Program-made: the position numbers and the translations under genes
The notes under the pieces: model-generated
Told to the model about the DNA's origin: nothing
The model's database searches: none
Seen by the model: the letters and a program-made list of their open reading frames with translations, nothing else
Shown: positions 12,282 to 22,484 of the stretch, piece by piece
Layout: every line of letters starts with the position of its first letter
Numbering within the stretch: the stretch's first letter is position 1
NCBI GenBank assembly: GCA_902571015.1
Contig: CACGAC010000007.1
Location: 1-63,680 of the forward strand
DNA: 63,680 nucleotides
From: an uncultured Pelagibacteraceae bacterium
GTDB taxonomy: Bacteria > Pseudomonadota > Alphaproteobacteria > Pelagibacterales > Pelagibacteraceae
Direction of reading: 5' to 3'

Positions 12282-12761
12282 TTAATTTGCTTTGACTGTT
12301 ACAGATCTTCTATTTTTTGACCAAGCTAATGGGTTAGACCCAGAGTCAACAGGTCTTTCTTTACCATAACTCAAAACTGAAATTCTGTCAGAAGATATTC
12401 CATAAGTCATTAAATAATCTTTAGCTGCATTAGCTCTTCTCTCGCCTAATGCTAAGTTATATTCTCTTGTTCCTCTTTCGTCAGCATGTCCTTCTAAAAC
12501 AATTGTAATTTTAGAATTTTTTCTTAACCATGCAGCTTGCTTTCTAAGAGTTTCTCTAGAAGCTGTAGTTAAAACTGACTCGTTAGTCGCAAAAAATACT
12601 CTATCAGGAACACCTGAGGCTAAATATTCAACTGTATCTGTTCCAGTATAAACATCACCTTGCATTTGCCCTGTAGATTTTTTTGATGTAGCACATGCAG
12701 AAAGTGCTAAACACGCAACTACTATTAAAAATCCGTTTTTTAGAATTTTGCTTAATTTCAT
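12282..12761 (-). CDS. pal: Peptidoglycan-associated lipoprotein Pal
   Basis: Pal is the outer-membrane lipoprotein of the Tol-Pal system and binds peptidoglycan. The 159-residue protein has a lipoprotein signal with lipobox LSAC and acylated cysteine near residue 23. An OmpA-like domain follows, with VFFATNESVLT, LEGHADERGTREYNLALGERRA and SKNRRSVTV. The aspartate and arginine of the peptidoglycan-binding pocket (GHADERGT, NRR) are present. It lies between tolB and cpoB in the conserved order and is followed by an intrinsic terminator. Confidence 0.96.
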   Translation of the reverse strand: MKLSKILKNGFLIVVACLALSACATSKKSTGQMQGDVYTGTDTVEYLASGVPDRVFFATNESVLTTASRETLRKQAAWLRKNSKITIVLEGHADERGTREYNLALGERRANAAKDYLMTYGISSDRISVLSYGKERPVDSGSNPLAWSKNRRSVTVKAN

Positions 12762-12847
12762 TATTACTCCTTGATCAATATTTCTTTAGTCTTAGTTTTT
12801 CACAACTAATTAGATCTTTCAAGGCTAAAAATCAAGCGAATTAATTA

Positions 12848-14188
12848 TTAATTACTTAATAAAGATGACCATGATGGGTCTGATCCATCAGTTGGAGTAG
12901 GAACTTGTCTCTCATTATAGCCCGTTAAATCTATAGACCATAATTTTGCAGAAAAACCCTTTCCTTTAGAATCTGTTTTTGTCTCCCTATAAAAAATCAG
13001 AACTCTCCCATTGGGTGACCAGGATGGAGCTTCTTGATAGAAATTTTCAGTTAATAATCTTTCACCACTTCCATCAGTTCTCATTACTCCTATATAAAAT
13101 TTTCCTTTATGTAATTTTGTAAATGCGATTAGATCACCTCTTGGAGACCAAACTGGAGTACCATAAATTCCTTTACCAAAAGATATTCTTTTAACATTAC
13201 TTCCATCACTCTTCATTACGTAAATTTGTTGATAACCACTTCTGTCAGAGTTGAAAGAAATAAATTTTCCATCTGGAGAATATGAAGGTGATGTATCTAT
13301 AGATGGATGATTGGTAATTTTTTCAACTATTCTATTTTCTAAATCCATTGTGTAAATTTCAGAATTACCATCTTTAGCAAAACTCATAATTATTTTTTTT
13401 CCATCTGGGGAAAATCTTGGTGCAAAAGTCATACCAGGGAAATCTCCTACAACTTCTTGGGTTCCTGTTTCAATGTCAAGCAAATAAACTCTTGGTAAAT
13501 TTCTAAAATATGAAAGATAAGTTACCATTTGACTAGTTGGATTAAATCTTGGAGTTAAAACAAGTTCATTTCCTAATGTTAAAAATTTATTGTTAGCTCC
13601 ATCTTGATCCATGATAGCTAATTTTTTTACTCTTTGAGTTTTAGGTCCCTCTTCTGCAACATATATTATTCTTGTATCAAAATAACCCTTTTCACCAGTT
13701 AATCTCTCATAAACTTTATCTGTAATTATATGACCAACACGTCTCCAATTATTTGGAACAGTTGTAAAAGCTAGCGCCATCATTTCTTTACCTGCAAGCA
13801 CATCCCACAATCTAAATTCTACTCTTAGTTTTTCCTCCACATAACTAACTTTTCCAGTGATCAAAGCCTGAGCTTTAATTAGGTTCCAATCTTCAAATCT
13901 TGGTTTTAAATTTGCAATATCTGGTTCTTGCAAAAAAGCATCTTTATTCAGTGGATTAAATAATCCTGATACCTTTAAATTATTTTCTACAATGGAAGAT
14001 ATTTCAGAACCGATATTTTTCTTTTTAAGAATATTCTGAAAATTTTTTCTTGATTCCTCATCTATAGATAGGGGAGAAACTGCAATAGGTAATGGGTTTA
14101 GATTACCCCTTGTTATATCAACCTCAATTAAACCAAACGATCTTACTGGTATTAAAATTATAATTAAAGTTATTAAAAAATTTTTCAT
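12848..14188 (-). CDS. tolB: Tol-Pal system protein TolB
   Basis: TolB is the periplasmic beta-propeller protein that shuttles between Pal and TolA. The 446-residue protein has a signal peptide (about 1-19), an N-terminal alpha/beta domain and a C-terminal propeller. The propeller is visible as repeated [21 protein letters not shown] and SPNGRVL blades with DGSN/DGSGE turns. Length and domain order match the family. The gene is 16 bases downstream of tolA and 86 bases upstream of pal. Confidence 0.95.
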   Translation of the reverse strand: MKNFLITLIIILIPVRSFGLIEVDITRGNLNPLPIAVSPLSIDEESRKNFQNILKKKNIGSEISSIVENNLKVSGLFNPLNKDAFLQEPDIANLKPRFEDWNLIKAQALITGKVSYVEEKLRVEFRLWDVLAGKEMMALAFTTVPNNWRRVGHIITDKVYERLTGEKGYFDTRIIYVAEEGPKTQRVKKLAIMDQDGANNKFLTLGNELVLTPRFNPTSQMVTYLSYFRNLPRVYLLDIETGTQEVVGDFPGMTFAPRFSPDGKKIIMSFAKDGNSEIYTMDLENRIVEKITNHPSIDTSPSYSPDGKFISFNSDRSGYQQIYVMKSDGSNVKRISFGKGIYGTPVWSPRGDLIAFTKLHKGKFYIGVMRTDGSGERLLTENFYQEAPSWSPNGRVLIFYRETKTDSKGKGFSAKLWSIDLTGYNERQVPTPTDGSDPSWSSLLSN

Positions 14189-14204
14189 TTTTTTTTAGAT
14201 TATA

Positions 14205-15014
14205 TTAACCTTCTAGCATTTCTCTTGCATCAAAATTTAACTGTAATTCTTTCCATCTTTCATAACCAGTGCTAGGAACTCTTAAAGGCTGACACAATTT
14301 AATAGCTCTTAAAGCACTTTCTGCTAATACTTTATAAAATCCTTGTCCTGGCTTATTCATTCTAGCATGATCTAAAATTTCTGACTTAATTACCGACCCA
14401 TCTGGTTTTAATTCAAGTTTTATTCTGACAAGTAAATTTTCATTATATGGTAGTCCAAGTGGAATACTCCAACAACCAAAAATTTGTGCTTTTAATGCAT
14501 CTTCCTCACTTAATGATAGCCCTGTATTCTCAAAATTTTTATTTTGGTCTTGGCTTAAATCTGGATTTTTCTTTAAAGTCTCTGCTTTGCTCTCTTTAGA
14601 TTTATCAATTAAAGCAGCAATATTATTTGGATCAAATAATTCCTCCTTTTCAAATTCAGAAACTTGCTTTACTTCATTGTCAACTTTTTCAGGATTTTGT
14701 TTATCCTCTTTTATTTTTTCAACTTTCTTTACTTTGTCCTCTGGCATTGGGACAGCATCGGGCTTGATTTTCTTAACTTTTTTAGGTGGAGCTTGTTCTG
14801 ATACTAATTTTTTTTCTTTTTCTTTTACTTTTTCAATTATTTTTTTTGCTTTGGGTGCAAATGGAATATTTGTTTTTTCAGTTATTTGAATTAATTCTAC
14901 TGAAACGATTGGAGGAAGATCAATTGGTTTTTTTGCTAAAAAAGGAAGACTCATTGCCGTTAAAAAAATAACAAATAGGTGTAAAACAGATGAAATTACA
15001 ATACTCCTATTCAC
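14205..15014 (-). CDS. tolA: Tol-Pal system protein TolA
   Basis: TolA is the energised inner-membrane protein that bridges TolQR to TolB and Pal. This version is short (269 residues). It has one N-terminal membrane helix (about residues 5-25), a Lys/Glu/Pro-rich periplasmic spacer (about 55-165) and a C-terminal domain with GCWSIPLGLPY, VRIKLELKPDGSV and a cysteine in AIKLCQPLR. The C-terminal pattern matches TolA/TonB-like domains. The spacer is highly charged and variable. It lies between tolR and tolB, seven bases from tolR, so the assignment rests on both context and domain layout. Confidence 0.88.
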   Translation of the reverse strand: MNRSIVISSVLHLFVIFLTAMSLPFLAKKPIDLPPIVSVELIQITEKTNIPFAPKAKKIIEKVKEKEKKLVSEQAPPKKVKKIKPDAVPMPEDKVKKVEKIKEDKQNPEKVDNEVKQVSEFEKEELFDPNNIAALIDKSKESKAETLKKNPDLSQDQNKNFENTGLSLSEEDALKAQIFGCWSIPLGLPYNENLLVRIKLELKPDGSVIKSEILDHARMNKPGQGFYKVLAESALRAIKLCQPLRVPSTGYERWKELQLNFDAREMLEG

Positions 15015-15021
15015 AAAAAAA

Positions 15022-15438
15022 TTACCTTTCTTTGTATGGTTCTGAAATCAAAGCTACTTTTGTAAATCCTGAACCTGAGAGTAATCCCATAATTTCAAGG
15101 ACTCTACCGTAATTAATAGTTTTATCCCCTCTTACATAAATTCTTGTATCAGTCCGATTTTTTGAAACCGCTAACACTTTTGCAATGATTTTTTCATATT
15201 CAACTTTTGACTCTTGAATAAAAATTTCACCTTTTGAATTTATAGTTAAAGTAAGAGGCTCTTGTTCTTCCGGGAGCGAGTCAGCTGAACTTTCTGGTAA
15301 ATCAACCTGAACTCCTACTGTTAATAAAGGTGCAGTTACCATGAAAATAATTAGTAAGACCAACATTACATCTACAAATGGTGTCACATTTATTTCACTC
15401 ATTGGTTCTTTTGATGAGCGATTAAACTTGAATGCCAT
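15022..15438 (-). CDS. tolR: Tol-Pal system protein TolR (ExbD family)
   Basis: TolR is the proton-channel partner of TolQ. The 138-residue protein starts with a short cytoplasmic part ending MSEINVTPFVDVMLVLLIIFMV, where the membrane-embedded aspartate (PFVDVML) is the conserved proton carrier. A periplasmic domain follows, with IYVRGDKTINYGRV. It is one base from tolQ and seven bases from tolA, consistent with one transcript. Confidence 0.95.
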   Translation of the reverse strand: MAFKFNRSSKEPMSEINVTPFVDVMLVLLIIFMVTAPLLTVGVQVDLPESSADSLPEEQEPLTLTINSKGEIFIQESKVEYEKIIAKVLAVSKNRTDTRIYVRGDKTINYGRVLEIMGLLSGSGFTKVALISEPYKER

Positions 15439-15439
15439 T

Positions 15440-16114
15440 CTAGATAATAGTTAAAAATCTTTTAGAAAAATTCTCTAGTTTTTGCGAATATTTCAAAGAG
15501 TCATTATTAAATTTATTGTATGCGATTACAGCGGGAATAGCTGCCAATAAACCTAATGCAGTAGCAAAAAGAGCTTCTGCAATTCCAGGTGCAACAATTG
15601 CTAAACTTGTATTCCTTGAAATTGCAATAGATTGGAAAGAATTCATTATACCCCAAACAGTACCAAATAATCCTATAAAGGGTGCTGTTGATCCAACAGT
15701 TGCTAAAAAGGTAAATCCCTTTGTAATTTTAGACATTTGTTTTTCTATCCCAGTTTCTAACATTGAAGTCATTCTAGCATTCAAATCTGTTTTAGATCTT
15801 CTTTTAAGAAGATTTTGCATAGCGTCTTTAAAAATAAGTGCCATTGGGTCATTTATATTTCCTGGAAGATTGTTGTAAAAAGACTCTGCAGATTTTGAAT
15901 TCCAAAACTTAGTTTCGAATTCTTCTGAACTTTGATTTATTTTTTTAAATAACTTAAATTTTTCAAAGATTACCGCCCATGAATAAACTGAGCATGCAAT
16001 TAGAATAATAATGACTGATTTTACAATTATATCAGCTCTTATAAATAAATTCATAAGCGAAAAATCAGCGCTTGATGCAAGTCCTACTGCTTGCGATGAA
16101 ATATCAGCTTCCAT
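15440..16114 (-). CDS. tolQ: Tol-Pal system protein TolQ (MotA/TolQ/ExbB family)
   Basis: TolQ is the three-helix inner-membrane channel subunit of the Tol energy module. In 224 residues it shows a first helix near 30-50, then a long cytoplasmic loop. Two C-terminal helices carry the family signature LATVGSTAPFIGLFGTVWGI and the region LAIVAPGIAEALFATALGLLAAIPAV. It is the first gene of tolQRAB-pal. Upstream there is no ybgC or ruvAB, which normally precede it in Proteobacteria. Confidence 0.96.
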   Translation of the reverse strand: MEADISSQAVGLASSADFSLMNLFIRADIIVKSVIIILIACSVYSWAVIFEKFKLFKKINQSSEEFETKFWNSKSAESFYNNLPGNINDPMALIFKDAMQNLLKRRSKTDLNARMTSMLETGIEKQMSKITKGFTFLATVGSTAPFIGLFGTVWGIMNSFQSIAISRNTSLAIVAPGIAEALFATALGLLAAIPAVIAYNKFNNDSLKYSQKLENFSKRFLTII

Positions 16115-16166
16115 AAGGTCTTCTCACACTTAAATGTGTCATGAATTTGACTTCAAAAGTCAAAGA

Positions 16167-16658
16167 TTAATCCTCTTTTTGGTGAGTTTCATAGTAAAAA
16201 CTCGCAATTAGAATAGCATCAGCTTTGTTGGAGTCTTTTTTTTTTGAAAGTTGTGTTGAGAAATAAGGAAATATTTCAATTGCTCTTGTTCTACTAGCAT
16301 CTTTTTGAGAATTAATTAAATTAAAATATTTTTTCCATTTAGCTGGTCTTACAAAAAACATTGGTAATTGCATTGCAGAACATATCCCTTTTAAAATTCC
16401 AAAAGACTGACCAAAATTAAACATACTAGTTACGCCTTGTCCTGGCATTGCAGAAACTTGTTCTATCACAACTCTAATTTCATCCTCTTTTTTATTAATT
16501 CTTTTTAAAAATTCGTTATAAATTTGAGCACCGTTAACTTGTTTTTTATTTTTTTTACCCTCTGTCATGACTGGCATTTCAATTACTTCAAGAATTCTTC
16601 CATCTTTAAAAAAACAAATTGAGCCCGAAATACCTGGATCTATACCAATTATAAGCAT
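16167..16658 (-). CDS. RuvC-like Holliday junction resolvase, phage-type
   Basis: This 163-residue protein has an RNase H-fold resolvase layout. It opens with LIIGIDPGISGSI (Asp near 7), has a second acidic position in VVIEQVSAMPGQG (Glu near 66) and ends with acidic residues in KKDSNKADAILIA (Asp 142 and 147). These correspond in place to the RuvC catalytic acids, but the spacing of the last pair is not the canonical DxxD. The segment FVRPAKWKKYF and the overall form resemble RuvC-like proteins of phages more than cellular RuvC. It occupies the ruvC position between yebC and tolQ, with ruvA and ruvB absent. Confidence 0.72.
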   Translation of the reverse strand: MLIIGIDPGISGSICFFKDGRILEVIEMPVMTEGKKNKKQVNGAQIYNEFLKRINKKEDEIRVVIEQVSAMPGQGVTSMFNFGQSFGILKGICSAMQLPMFFVRPAKWKKYFNLINSQKDASRTRAIEIFPYFSTQLSKKKDSNKADAILIASFYYETHQKED

Positions 16659-16667
16659 ATTCTATAT

Positions 16668-17390
16668 TTAGTTTAAAAATTTAGCATTTGAATAAATATT
16701 TTGCACGTCATCATCATCTTCCAATATTTCAAAAAAACTAATTAGCTCCTTTTTTTTTTCCTCTGAAATTTCAACTGCGTTTAGAGGCACCCACTCTATT
16801 CCTGTCGAAATAAAATTACTTATTTTTTTCTCCAGCTCTTTTTTAACATTGTAAATATCATTTTTTGAACACTGTATCTCATGAAATTCTTTATCCGATT
16901 TACACTCATTTGCACCAGCCTCAATAGCAAGTTCTAATATATCTTCATCCGAAATTTCATTTTTATCAATTTTAATTACTCCTAATTGAGAAAAATTATG
17001 TGATGCTGAACCTTGAGTTCCCAAACTTCCTCCTGATTTTTGAAAAATTGTTCTTATATTTGAAGCGGTTCTATTTTTATTATCAGTTAAAGTCTCAACT
17101 ATAACAGCAACTCTATCAGGACCAAAACCTTCATATCTCAAATTTTCAAAATTTGACTGATTGCTAATTGAGGATTTATCTATAGCTCTCGCTATATTGT
17201 CTTTAGGCATATTTGCAGACCTCGCAGCTTGCACAGCGGAACGTAATCTCGGGTTCATAGCTGGATCTTTATCACCTAACTTAGCTGCAACGGTAATCTC
17301 TTTAGATAGCTTAGAAAAGATTTTCGATCTTTGTTTATCGGCTTTACCTTTTTTGTGTTTAATACCTGCCCAATGAGAATGTCCTGCCAT
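16668..17390 (-). CDS. yebC: YebC/PmpR family protein
   Basis: YebC-family proteins bind nucleic acid or the ribosome. They were long described as transcriptional regulators and more recently as helping translation of proline-rich stretches. The 240-residue product shows the N-terminal signature AGHSHWAGIKHKKGKADKQRSK, then KLSKEITVAAKLG and NMPKDNIARAI. It ends in an acidic C-terminus. It sits between the YmdB-like gene and the RuvC-like gene, preserving the yebC-ruvC-tol order. Confidence 0.95.
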   Translation of the reverse strand: MAGHSHWAGIKHKKGKADKQRSKIFSKLSKEITVAAKLGDKDPAMNPRLRSAVQAARSANMPKDNIARAIDKSSISNQSNFENLRYEGFGPDRVAVIVETLTDNKNRTASNIRTIFQKSGGSLGTQGSASHNFSQLGVIKIDKNEISDEDILELAIEAGANECKSDKEFHEIQCSKNDIYNVKKELEKKISNFISTGIEWVPLNAVEISEEKKKELISFFEILEDDDDVQNIYSNAKFLN

Positions 17391-17396
17391 AAAAAA

Positions 17397-18200
17397 TTAA
17401 GTATTTTTTAAAAGACCTCCAAATATATAACTATCAATACTATCTGCTAAGCCAGTTTCTAAATTACAATTTACTATAACTCCACTCAATGAAGCTTCTC
17501 CATCAGCTGGAAAATGTTTAGTTGAATCCTTTTTCATAAATCTATTAATAGAATTATCTTTATTCATACCTATAACTGAGTCATAATCGCCACACATTCC
17601 CGCGTCTGTTTGATAAGCAGTGCCATTTTTTAAAATTCTTGCATCATTAGTAGGTATGTGGGTATGAGTTCCAATAACGAGTGTTGCTTTTCCATCAAAA
17701 TAATGACCGATAGCATTTTTTTCACTTGTTATTTCTCCATGGAAATCAACAATTAGAAAATCATAATCTTTTTTTAAATTATATTTTTCTAAAAAATCTT
17801 TTGAAATTTTAAAAACATCATCACACTTTTTCATAAAAACATTTCCCATTAAATTTAAAACTCCCACCTTGTAATTTTTTTTCGATTTATAAATCTCAAA
17901 TCCTCTACCAGGTGCAGGTTCAAATAAATTTTTGGGTCTTAATAATCTATTCTCCTTATCAATAAAATTCATTATATCTTTTTGATCCCAAACATGGTTT
18001 CCAGTTGTAATGACATCAACTCCATTTTCAAAGAAATTTTGACAAATTTCTTTTGTTAAACCAACGCCAGTATCATCAGCATTCTCAGCATTAATAATTA
18101 CAAAATCGATATTATTTTTTTGAATCTGATCTGATAAATCATTATTTATCTTTCTACATCCTGATAATCCAACAACATCACCTAAAAATAAAATTTTCAT
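17397..18200 (-). CDS. YmdB-family metallophosphoesterase
   Basis: This is a calcineurin-like phosphoesterase of the TIGR00282/YmdB group, 267 residues, the family's usual length. Metal and catalytic positions are seen in ILFLGDVVG (Asp near 7), NAENADDTG, TTGNHVWDQ, IVDFHGE and GTHTHIPTND. The Bacillus member hydrolyses 2',3'-cyclic nucleotides and affects global gene expression. The role in alphaproteobacteria is not settled. It is seven bases from the cyclo-ligase gene and six from yebC, so it belongs to the same run. Confidence 0.88.
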   Translation of the reverse strand: MKILFLGDVVGLSGCRKINNDLSDQIQKNNIDFVIINAENADDTGVGLTKEICQNFFENGVDVITTGNHVWDQKDIMNFIDKENRLLRPKNLFEPAPGRGFEIYKSKKNYKVGVLNLMGNVFMKKCDDVFKISKDFLEKYNLKKDYDFLIVDFHGEITSEKNAIGHYFDGKATLVIGTHTHIPTNDARILKNGTAYQTDAGMCGDYDSVIGMNKDNSINRFMKKDSTKHFPADGEASLSGVIVNCNLETGLADSIDSYIFGGLLKNT

Positions 18201-18206
18201 AAAAAA

Positions 18207-18740
18207 TTATTCATTTGTTATAATAAAATCTAACTCAATATCATAACTATTAGTTGGTATTTTTTTTACTTTTTGAAAAGAGTAGGCAAATCCAATTGTT
18301 AGAACTTTTTTTTGTTTTCTAGCTTTCTTAATATACCTATCATAAAATCCTCCGCCGTAGCCAATCCTATTAAAATTTTTATCAAACGCTACGATGGGCA
18401 CTAACAAAACATCTGGATATTTTACTCTTTTTGAAATTGGTTCTGGTATTCCAAATTTATTTATAGCCAAAGGATCATTTGTTGACCATTGGTAAAAGCT
18501 CATTTGTGAATTTTTTTTTATTCTGGGTAATGTTATAATAAATTTTCTTTTTTCAAATTTTTCTAAGATTTGCAAAATATCTAATTCATAATTATATGGG
18601 TAATAACCACCAATTATCTTACCTAAGACCTTTTTTCTTTTTAAAATATTCAATATTAAATCAAAATTAAAAATAAATTTTTTAATCTTTTTTTGTTTTC
18701 TAATCTTAAGGATTTTTTTTCTAATTTGAGATTTATTCAC
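18207..18740 (-). CDS. 5-formyltetrahydrofolate cyclo-ligase
   Basis: This enzyme (also called MTHFS, YgfA or Fau) converts 5-formyl-THF to 5,10-methenyl-THF with ATP. The 177-residue protein has a Lys/Arg-rich N-terminus and a YYPYNYELD segment. It also has the signature RIGYGGGFYDRYI near residue 130, which binds the phosphate groups. It follows zapA by six bases. In many Proteobacteria 6S RNA lies between these two genes, but here there is no room for it. Confidence 0.9.
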   Translation of the reverse strand: MNKSQIRKKILKIRKQKKIKKFIFNFDLILNILKRKKVLGKIIGGYYPYNYELDILQILEKFEKRKFIITLPRIKKNSQMSFYQWSTNDPLAINKFGIPEPISKRVKYPDVLLVPIVAFDKNFNRIGYGGGFYDRYIKKARKQKKVLTIGFAYSFQKVKKIPTNSYDIELDFIITNE

Positions 18741-18746
18741 AAAGTT

Positions 18747-19193
18747 CTATTGAGATATTTTATCTGTATTTGCTTTTTCAACAAAATTTGAAATCTCATC
18801 AGCAGCTGCATCAATTAACTTTTCATAATGTTTTTGATTCTGCTCAATTTCATCTTTTAATTCTACTTGATTTTTACTCAAATTTTTAATTTCTTCCTCT
18901 TTTCTATCTTTATATTCATAAACTAATGATTTTAACTCTCTAAATTTATTTGAGAGCTCTTTTAATTCTGTCTTTTTCTGCTCAACTTTTTTTTTGGTTT
19001 CATAGTATTCATCCATTACTTTTACTGCAGTAATCAATAAAAGTTTATTTTCACCAATATTTCCTAAATCATTTTTTAAATCATTAAACTTTCGATTGAT
19101 TTGTATTAATAATTCTTCAAGATGTTCTTCTTGTCCATCGTCACATGATAATAAAAACTCTTTGCCATTGAATTTTATAGTTACGTTTGCCAT
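18747..19193 (-). CDS. zapA: Cell division protein ZapA
   Basis: ZapA stabilises FtsZ protofilaments in the Z ring. The 148-residue protein has the ZapA head (about 1-60: VTIKFNGKEFLLSCDDGQEEHLEEL with a following INRKFNDL helix). A long C-terminal coiled coil (about 65-135) is rich in Lys and Glu. It overlaps the upstream coiled-coil gene by 13 bases and lies just upstream of the cyclo-ligase gene, a widespread pairing. Confidence 0.88.
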   Translation of the reverse strand: MANVTIKFNGKEFLLSCDDGQEEHLEELLIQINRKFNDLKNDLGNIGENKLLLITAVKVMDEYYETKKKVEQKKTELKELSNKFRELKSLVYEYKDRKEEEIKNLSKNQVELKDEIEQNQKHYEKLIDAAADEISNFVEKANTDKISQ

Positions 19194-19504
19194 TTATCGA
19201 TTTCATCCACTAAAGTATTAGTTTCTTGATTTAATTCATCTATTTTTTCTGAAAATTCTAATCTTTTTTTTTCTTCAATTTTTTCTCTATTTTGCAATTC
19301 TTCTAACTTTCTCGATAAATTTTCATGCTCATCCACTAAAGTTTGGTATTTTTTCTCTATTTCAAATTTTTCAATTTCTAATTGATTTTTTTGTTCTCCA
19401 AGAATTTCAATATCTTTTTTTATGTCTGGATTTTCAAGGTTTAAATTTTTTAGTTTAGTTAATGCTAAATTTAGCTTTTTTTCTTTTTCAAGAATAGAAT
19501 TCAT
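19181..19504 (-). CDS. Small coiled-coil protein upstream of zapA
   Basis: This 107-residue protein is nearly all predicted coiled coil, rich in Glu, Lys, Leu and Asn, with no enzyme motif. Small coiled-coil genes of the DUF4164 type precede zapA in many alphaproteobacteria, and the position here fits. A ZapB-like role in Z-ring organisation is an inference from that context alone. It overlaps zapA by 13 bases and is the first minus-strand gene after the divergent gap (19505-19557) shared with tkt. Confidence 0.6.
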   Translation of the reverse strand: MNSILEKEKKLNLALTKLKNLNLENPDIKKDIEILGEQKNQLEIEKFEIEKKYQTLVDEHENLSRKLEELQNREKIEEKKRLEFSEKIDELNQETNTLVDEIDKWQT

Positions 19505-19557
19505 ATATATATGTTTATATTATTAAATAGAATCTTCTAAGTCTAGACAGGATAAAT

Positions 19558-21489
19558 TTGAGTAAATTTTATAAAGAATTAGCTAATTGTATTAGATTTC
19601 TCTCAATTGATGCTGTCCAAAAAGCGAACTCTGGACACCCTGGAATGCCTATGGGGATGGCGGATGTTGCTACAGTACTTTTTAAAGATTTCTTAAAATT
19701 TAATCCAAAAAATCCTAGCTGGATTAATAGAGATAGATTTGTTCTTTCTGCTGGGCATGGATCAATGTTACTTTACTCTCTTCTTTATTTAACCGGTTAC
19801 AAGAGTGTTTCTTTAAATGATATCAAAAATTTTAGACAACTGGAATCCATATGTGCTGGACATCCTGAATATCATCCGAATACTGGTATTGAAACCACTA
19901 CAGGTCCATTAGGACAAGGAGTCTCAAATGCAGTTGGATTTGCAATATCAGAGGAAATTTTAAGAAAACAACTGGGGAAAAAAAAAATCAATCATAAAAC
20001 TTATGTTCTCGCTGGAGACGGATGCTTAATGGAAGGTATTAGTCACGAATCATTGAGCTTAGCTGGACATCTAAAATTAAAAAATCTTATTTTATTATTT
20101 GATAATAATTCTATATCAATCGATGGTCCTACTAGCTTAGCTGTTTCAGATGATCACGAAAAAAGATTTAAGAGCTACGGATGGGACTTCTTAAGAATTA
20201 ATGGTCATAATTTTAAAGAAATATCTAAAGCTTTAAAAAAAGCACAGAAATCAAAAAAACCTATTGCAATTTCATGTAAAACAACAATCGGTTATGGATC
20301 TCCAAACAAAGGTGGTAAGGCTTCATCTCATGGGAGTCCATTAGGTGATGAGGAAATAAAACTGGTTAGAAAAAAACTAAAATGGAAATATGAGCCATTC
20401 AAGATTCCGACTGAATTATTAAATGAATGGAGAAAAATTGGAGAAAAAGCCTCACAAAAAGCTCAGAAAAATAATGTAAACTTTTCAAATTTTAAAAGTT
20501 TAAATTCATTTAAAAAATTAATTGAAAAAGTAAAAGTTGAGTATACTAAAAATTCTAAACCAATAGCTACAAGGAAATCATCTGAAATATTTTTGAACAT
20601 TATAGCAAAATTTCCTTACTTAATTGGTGGTTCAGCTGATTTAGCTGGATCAAATAATACTAAAACTAAAGATCATAAAATAATCAAACCAGGAGATTTT
20701 TCAGGAAATTATATTCATTATGGAGTTAGAGAGCACGCGATGTGTGGAATAATGAATGGTATAGCATTACACAGTGGATTAATTCCTTACGGCGGAACGT
20801 TTCTAATATTTAGCGACTATTGTAAACCATCTATCAGACTAGCAGCAATGATGAAACAGCAAGTTATATATGTTTTTACTCATGACTCTATTGGCTTGGG
20901 TGAGGATGGCCCAACTCATCAGCCAATAGAACAATTAACAAGTTTAAGATCTATTCCGAATTTAAACGTTTTTAGACCTTCAGACACCATTGAAACTTTT
21001 GAGTGTTGGGAATTAGCTCTTAAAAGTAAAAATACTCCAAGTGTAATTTCACTAACCAGACAAGGTGTAAATCCTGTTAGACTTGAAAATTCTCTTAAAA
21101 ATAAATCATCTTTGGGTGCTTATGAAGTTTTGAGAACTGGGAATAATATCAGTGTAACAATTTTAGCAACTGGGTCTGAAACAAGTTTAGCAAGTGATGT
21201 GGGTCATAAATTAGCCACAGATGATATTTATTCCAAAATCATATCAATGCCTTGTCAAAAAATATTTGATCAACAAAGTGAAGAATACAAAAAAAAAATA
21301 TTAGGTGAAACCAAACTAGTAGTATCTATAGAAGCCTCCGAAACGAATTATTGGAAAAAATATACTGGTATAAATGGATTAAACTTTGGAATAAACGACT
21401 TTGGAAAAAGCGCACCATATAAAAAAATTTATGACCATTTCAAGTTAAATTCTGAAAGTATTGTAAAAAGAGTCAAAGAAAAATTATGA
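19558..21489 (+). CDS. tkt: Transketolase
   Basis: Transketolase moves two-carbon units in the pentose phosphate pathway, using thiamine diphosphate. The 643-residue protein begins at TTG (19558). The N-terminal [22 protein letters not shown] fits the family start and no earlier in-frame start is better. It contains [11 protein letters not shown], the TPP motif [12 protein letters not shown] continuing to [20 protein letters not shown] sequence (ASSHGSPLG), and in the Pyr domain [17 protein letters not shown]. It leads the plus-strand carbon-metabolism run and overlaps gapA by four bases. Confidence 0.96.
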   Translation: MSKFYKELANCIRFLSIDAVQKANSGHPGMPMGMADVATVLFKDFLKFNPKNPSWINRDRFVLSAGHGSMLLYSLLYLTGYKSVSLNDIKNFRQLESICAGHPEYHPNTGIETTTGPLGQGVSNAVGFAISEEILRKQLGKKKINHKTYVLAGDGCLMEGISHESLSLAGHLKLKNLILLFDNNSISIDGPTSLAVSDDHEKRFKSYGWDFLRINGHNFKEISKALKKAQKSKKPIAISCKTTIGYGSPNKGGKASSHGSPLGDEEIKLVRKKLKWKYEPFKIPTELLNEWRKIGEKASQKAQKNNVNFSNFKSLNSFKKLIEKVKVEYTKNSKPIATRKSSEIFLNIIAKFPYLIGGSADLAGSNNTKTKDHKIIKPGDFSGNYIHYGVREHAMCGIMNGIALHSGLIPYGGTFLIFSDYCKPSIRLAAMMKQQVIYVFTHDSIGLGEDGPTHQPIEQLTSLRSIPNLNVFRPSDTIETFECWELALKSKNTPSVISLTRQGVNPVRLENSLKNKSSLGAYEVLRTGNNISVTILATGSETSLASDVGHKLATDDIYSKIISMPCQKIFDQQSEEYKKKILGETKLVVSIEASETNYWKKYTGINGLNFGINDFGKSAPYKKIYDHFKLNSESIVKRVKEKL

Positions 21490-22484
21490 AAATTAAAATT
21501 GGTATTAATGGAATGGGGAGAATTGGAAGAATGATTCTTCGCTCTATTTACGAAGGAAATAAAAAAATAGAAATTATGCATATTAATAATAGAGCAAATT
21601 CTGAAACTTGCTCGACTCTTTTAAAATATGACTCGATTCATGGAAAATTTAAAGCTGATATAAGCTATGATGAAAATAATCTTATTGTAAATAAAAACAA
21701 AATTTCTTTTGGTCAAGAAACAGATTTAAATAAAATTAATTGGAAAAAATATGGTGTTGATTACGTGTTTGAGTGTACTGGAAAATTTAATTCTAAAGAT
21801 AAATTGCAACCACATCTTAATAATGGAGCGAAAAAAATTATTGTCTCAGCTCCATGTAAAAATGCAGATAAAACTATTGTCTTTGGAGTAAATGAATCTG
21901 AGCTAAAAAAAGAAGATAAAATTGTTTCTGCTGCATCTTGCACAACAAATTGCCTAGCGCCAGTCGCTCATATTTTAAATGAAAATTTTGGAATAGAAAA
22001 AGGTTTTATGACAACCATACACGCATTTACTAGCGATCAAAGAATTTTAGATAATTCACATAAAGACCCTAGAAGAGCTAGATCTGCTAGTCAATCAATA
22101 GTACCAACTTCTACTGGTGCTTCAAAAGCTATAGGTGAAATAATTCCCTCTCTTAAAGGAAAGTTAGAGGGTGTAGCAATGAGAGTACCAACCCCAAATG
22201 TTTCATTAATTGAACTCGTCTTTTGTACTAAAAAAGATTTGAATATTGAAAAAATAAATTCAGCATTTGAGAATTTTAGTAAAAAAAATAAAGTTATTGA
22301 AATCACAAAAGAAAAACTTGTTTCAATTGATTTTAATCATAATCCTGCCTCGTCAATTATTGATGCAAGTTTAACAAATGTGGTTGGTAAAAATATGGGA
22401 AAAATATCAGCGTGGTACGATAATGAATGGGGTTTTTCAAATAGGATGTGTGACATAGCTGAATACCTTCATAAGATTTCTTAA
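21486..22484 (+). CDS. gapA: Glyceraldehyde-3-phosphate dehydrogenase
   Basis: GapA oxidises glyceraldehyde-3-phosphate to 1,3-bisphosphoglycerate. The 332-residue protein has the Rossmann start [15 protein letters not shown], the catalytic [12 protein letters not shown] (active-site Cys near 152), the phosphate site [14 protein letters not shown] and the C-terminal [12 protein letters not shown]. After the second strand the sequence reads HINNRANS, with Asn where NAD-specific enzymes usually have Asp, so use of NADP is conceivable. It overlaps tkt by four bases and pgk by one. Confidence 0.96.
   Translation: MKIKIGINGMGRIGRMILRSIYEGNKKIEIMHINNRANSETCSTLLKYDSIHGKFKADISYDENNLIVNKNKISFGQETDLNKINWKKYGVDYVFECTGKFNSKDKLQPHLNNGAKKIIVSAPCKNADKTIVFGVNESELKKEDKIVSAASCTTNCLAPVAHILNENFGIEKGFMTTIHAFTSDQRILDNSHKDPRRARSASQSIVPTSTGASKAIGEIIPSLKGKLEGVAMRVPTPNVSLIELVFCTKKDLNIEKINSAFENFSKKNKVIEITKEKLVSIDFNHNPASSIIDASLTNVVGKNMGKISAWYDNEWGFSNRMCDIAEYLHKIS

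Noticed and set aside
18741..18746. A 6S RNA gene between the cyclo-ligase gene and zapA, its usual place
   Set aside because: Only six bases separate the two genes, so 6S cannot be here.
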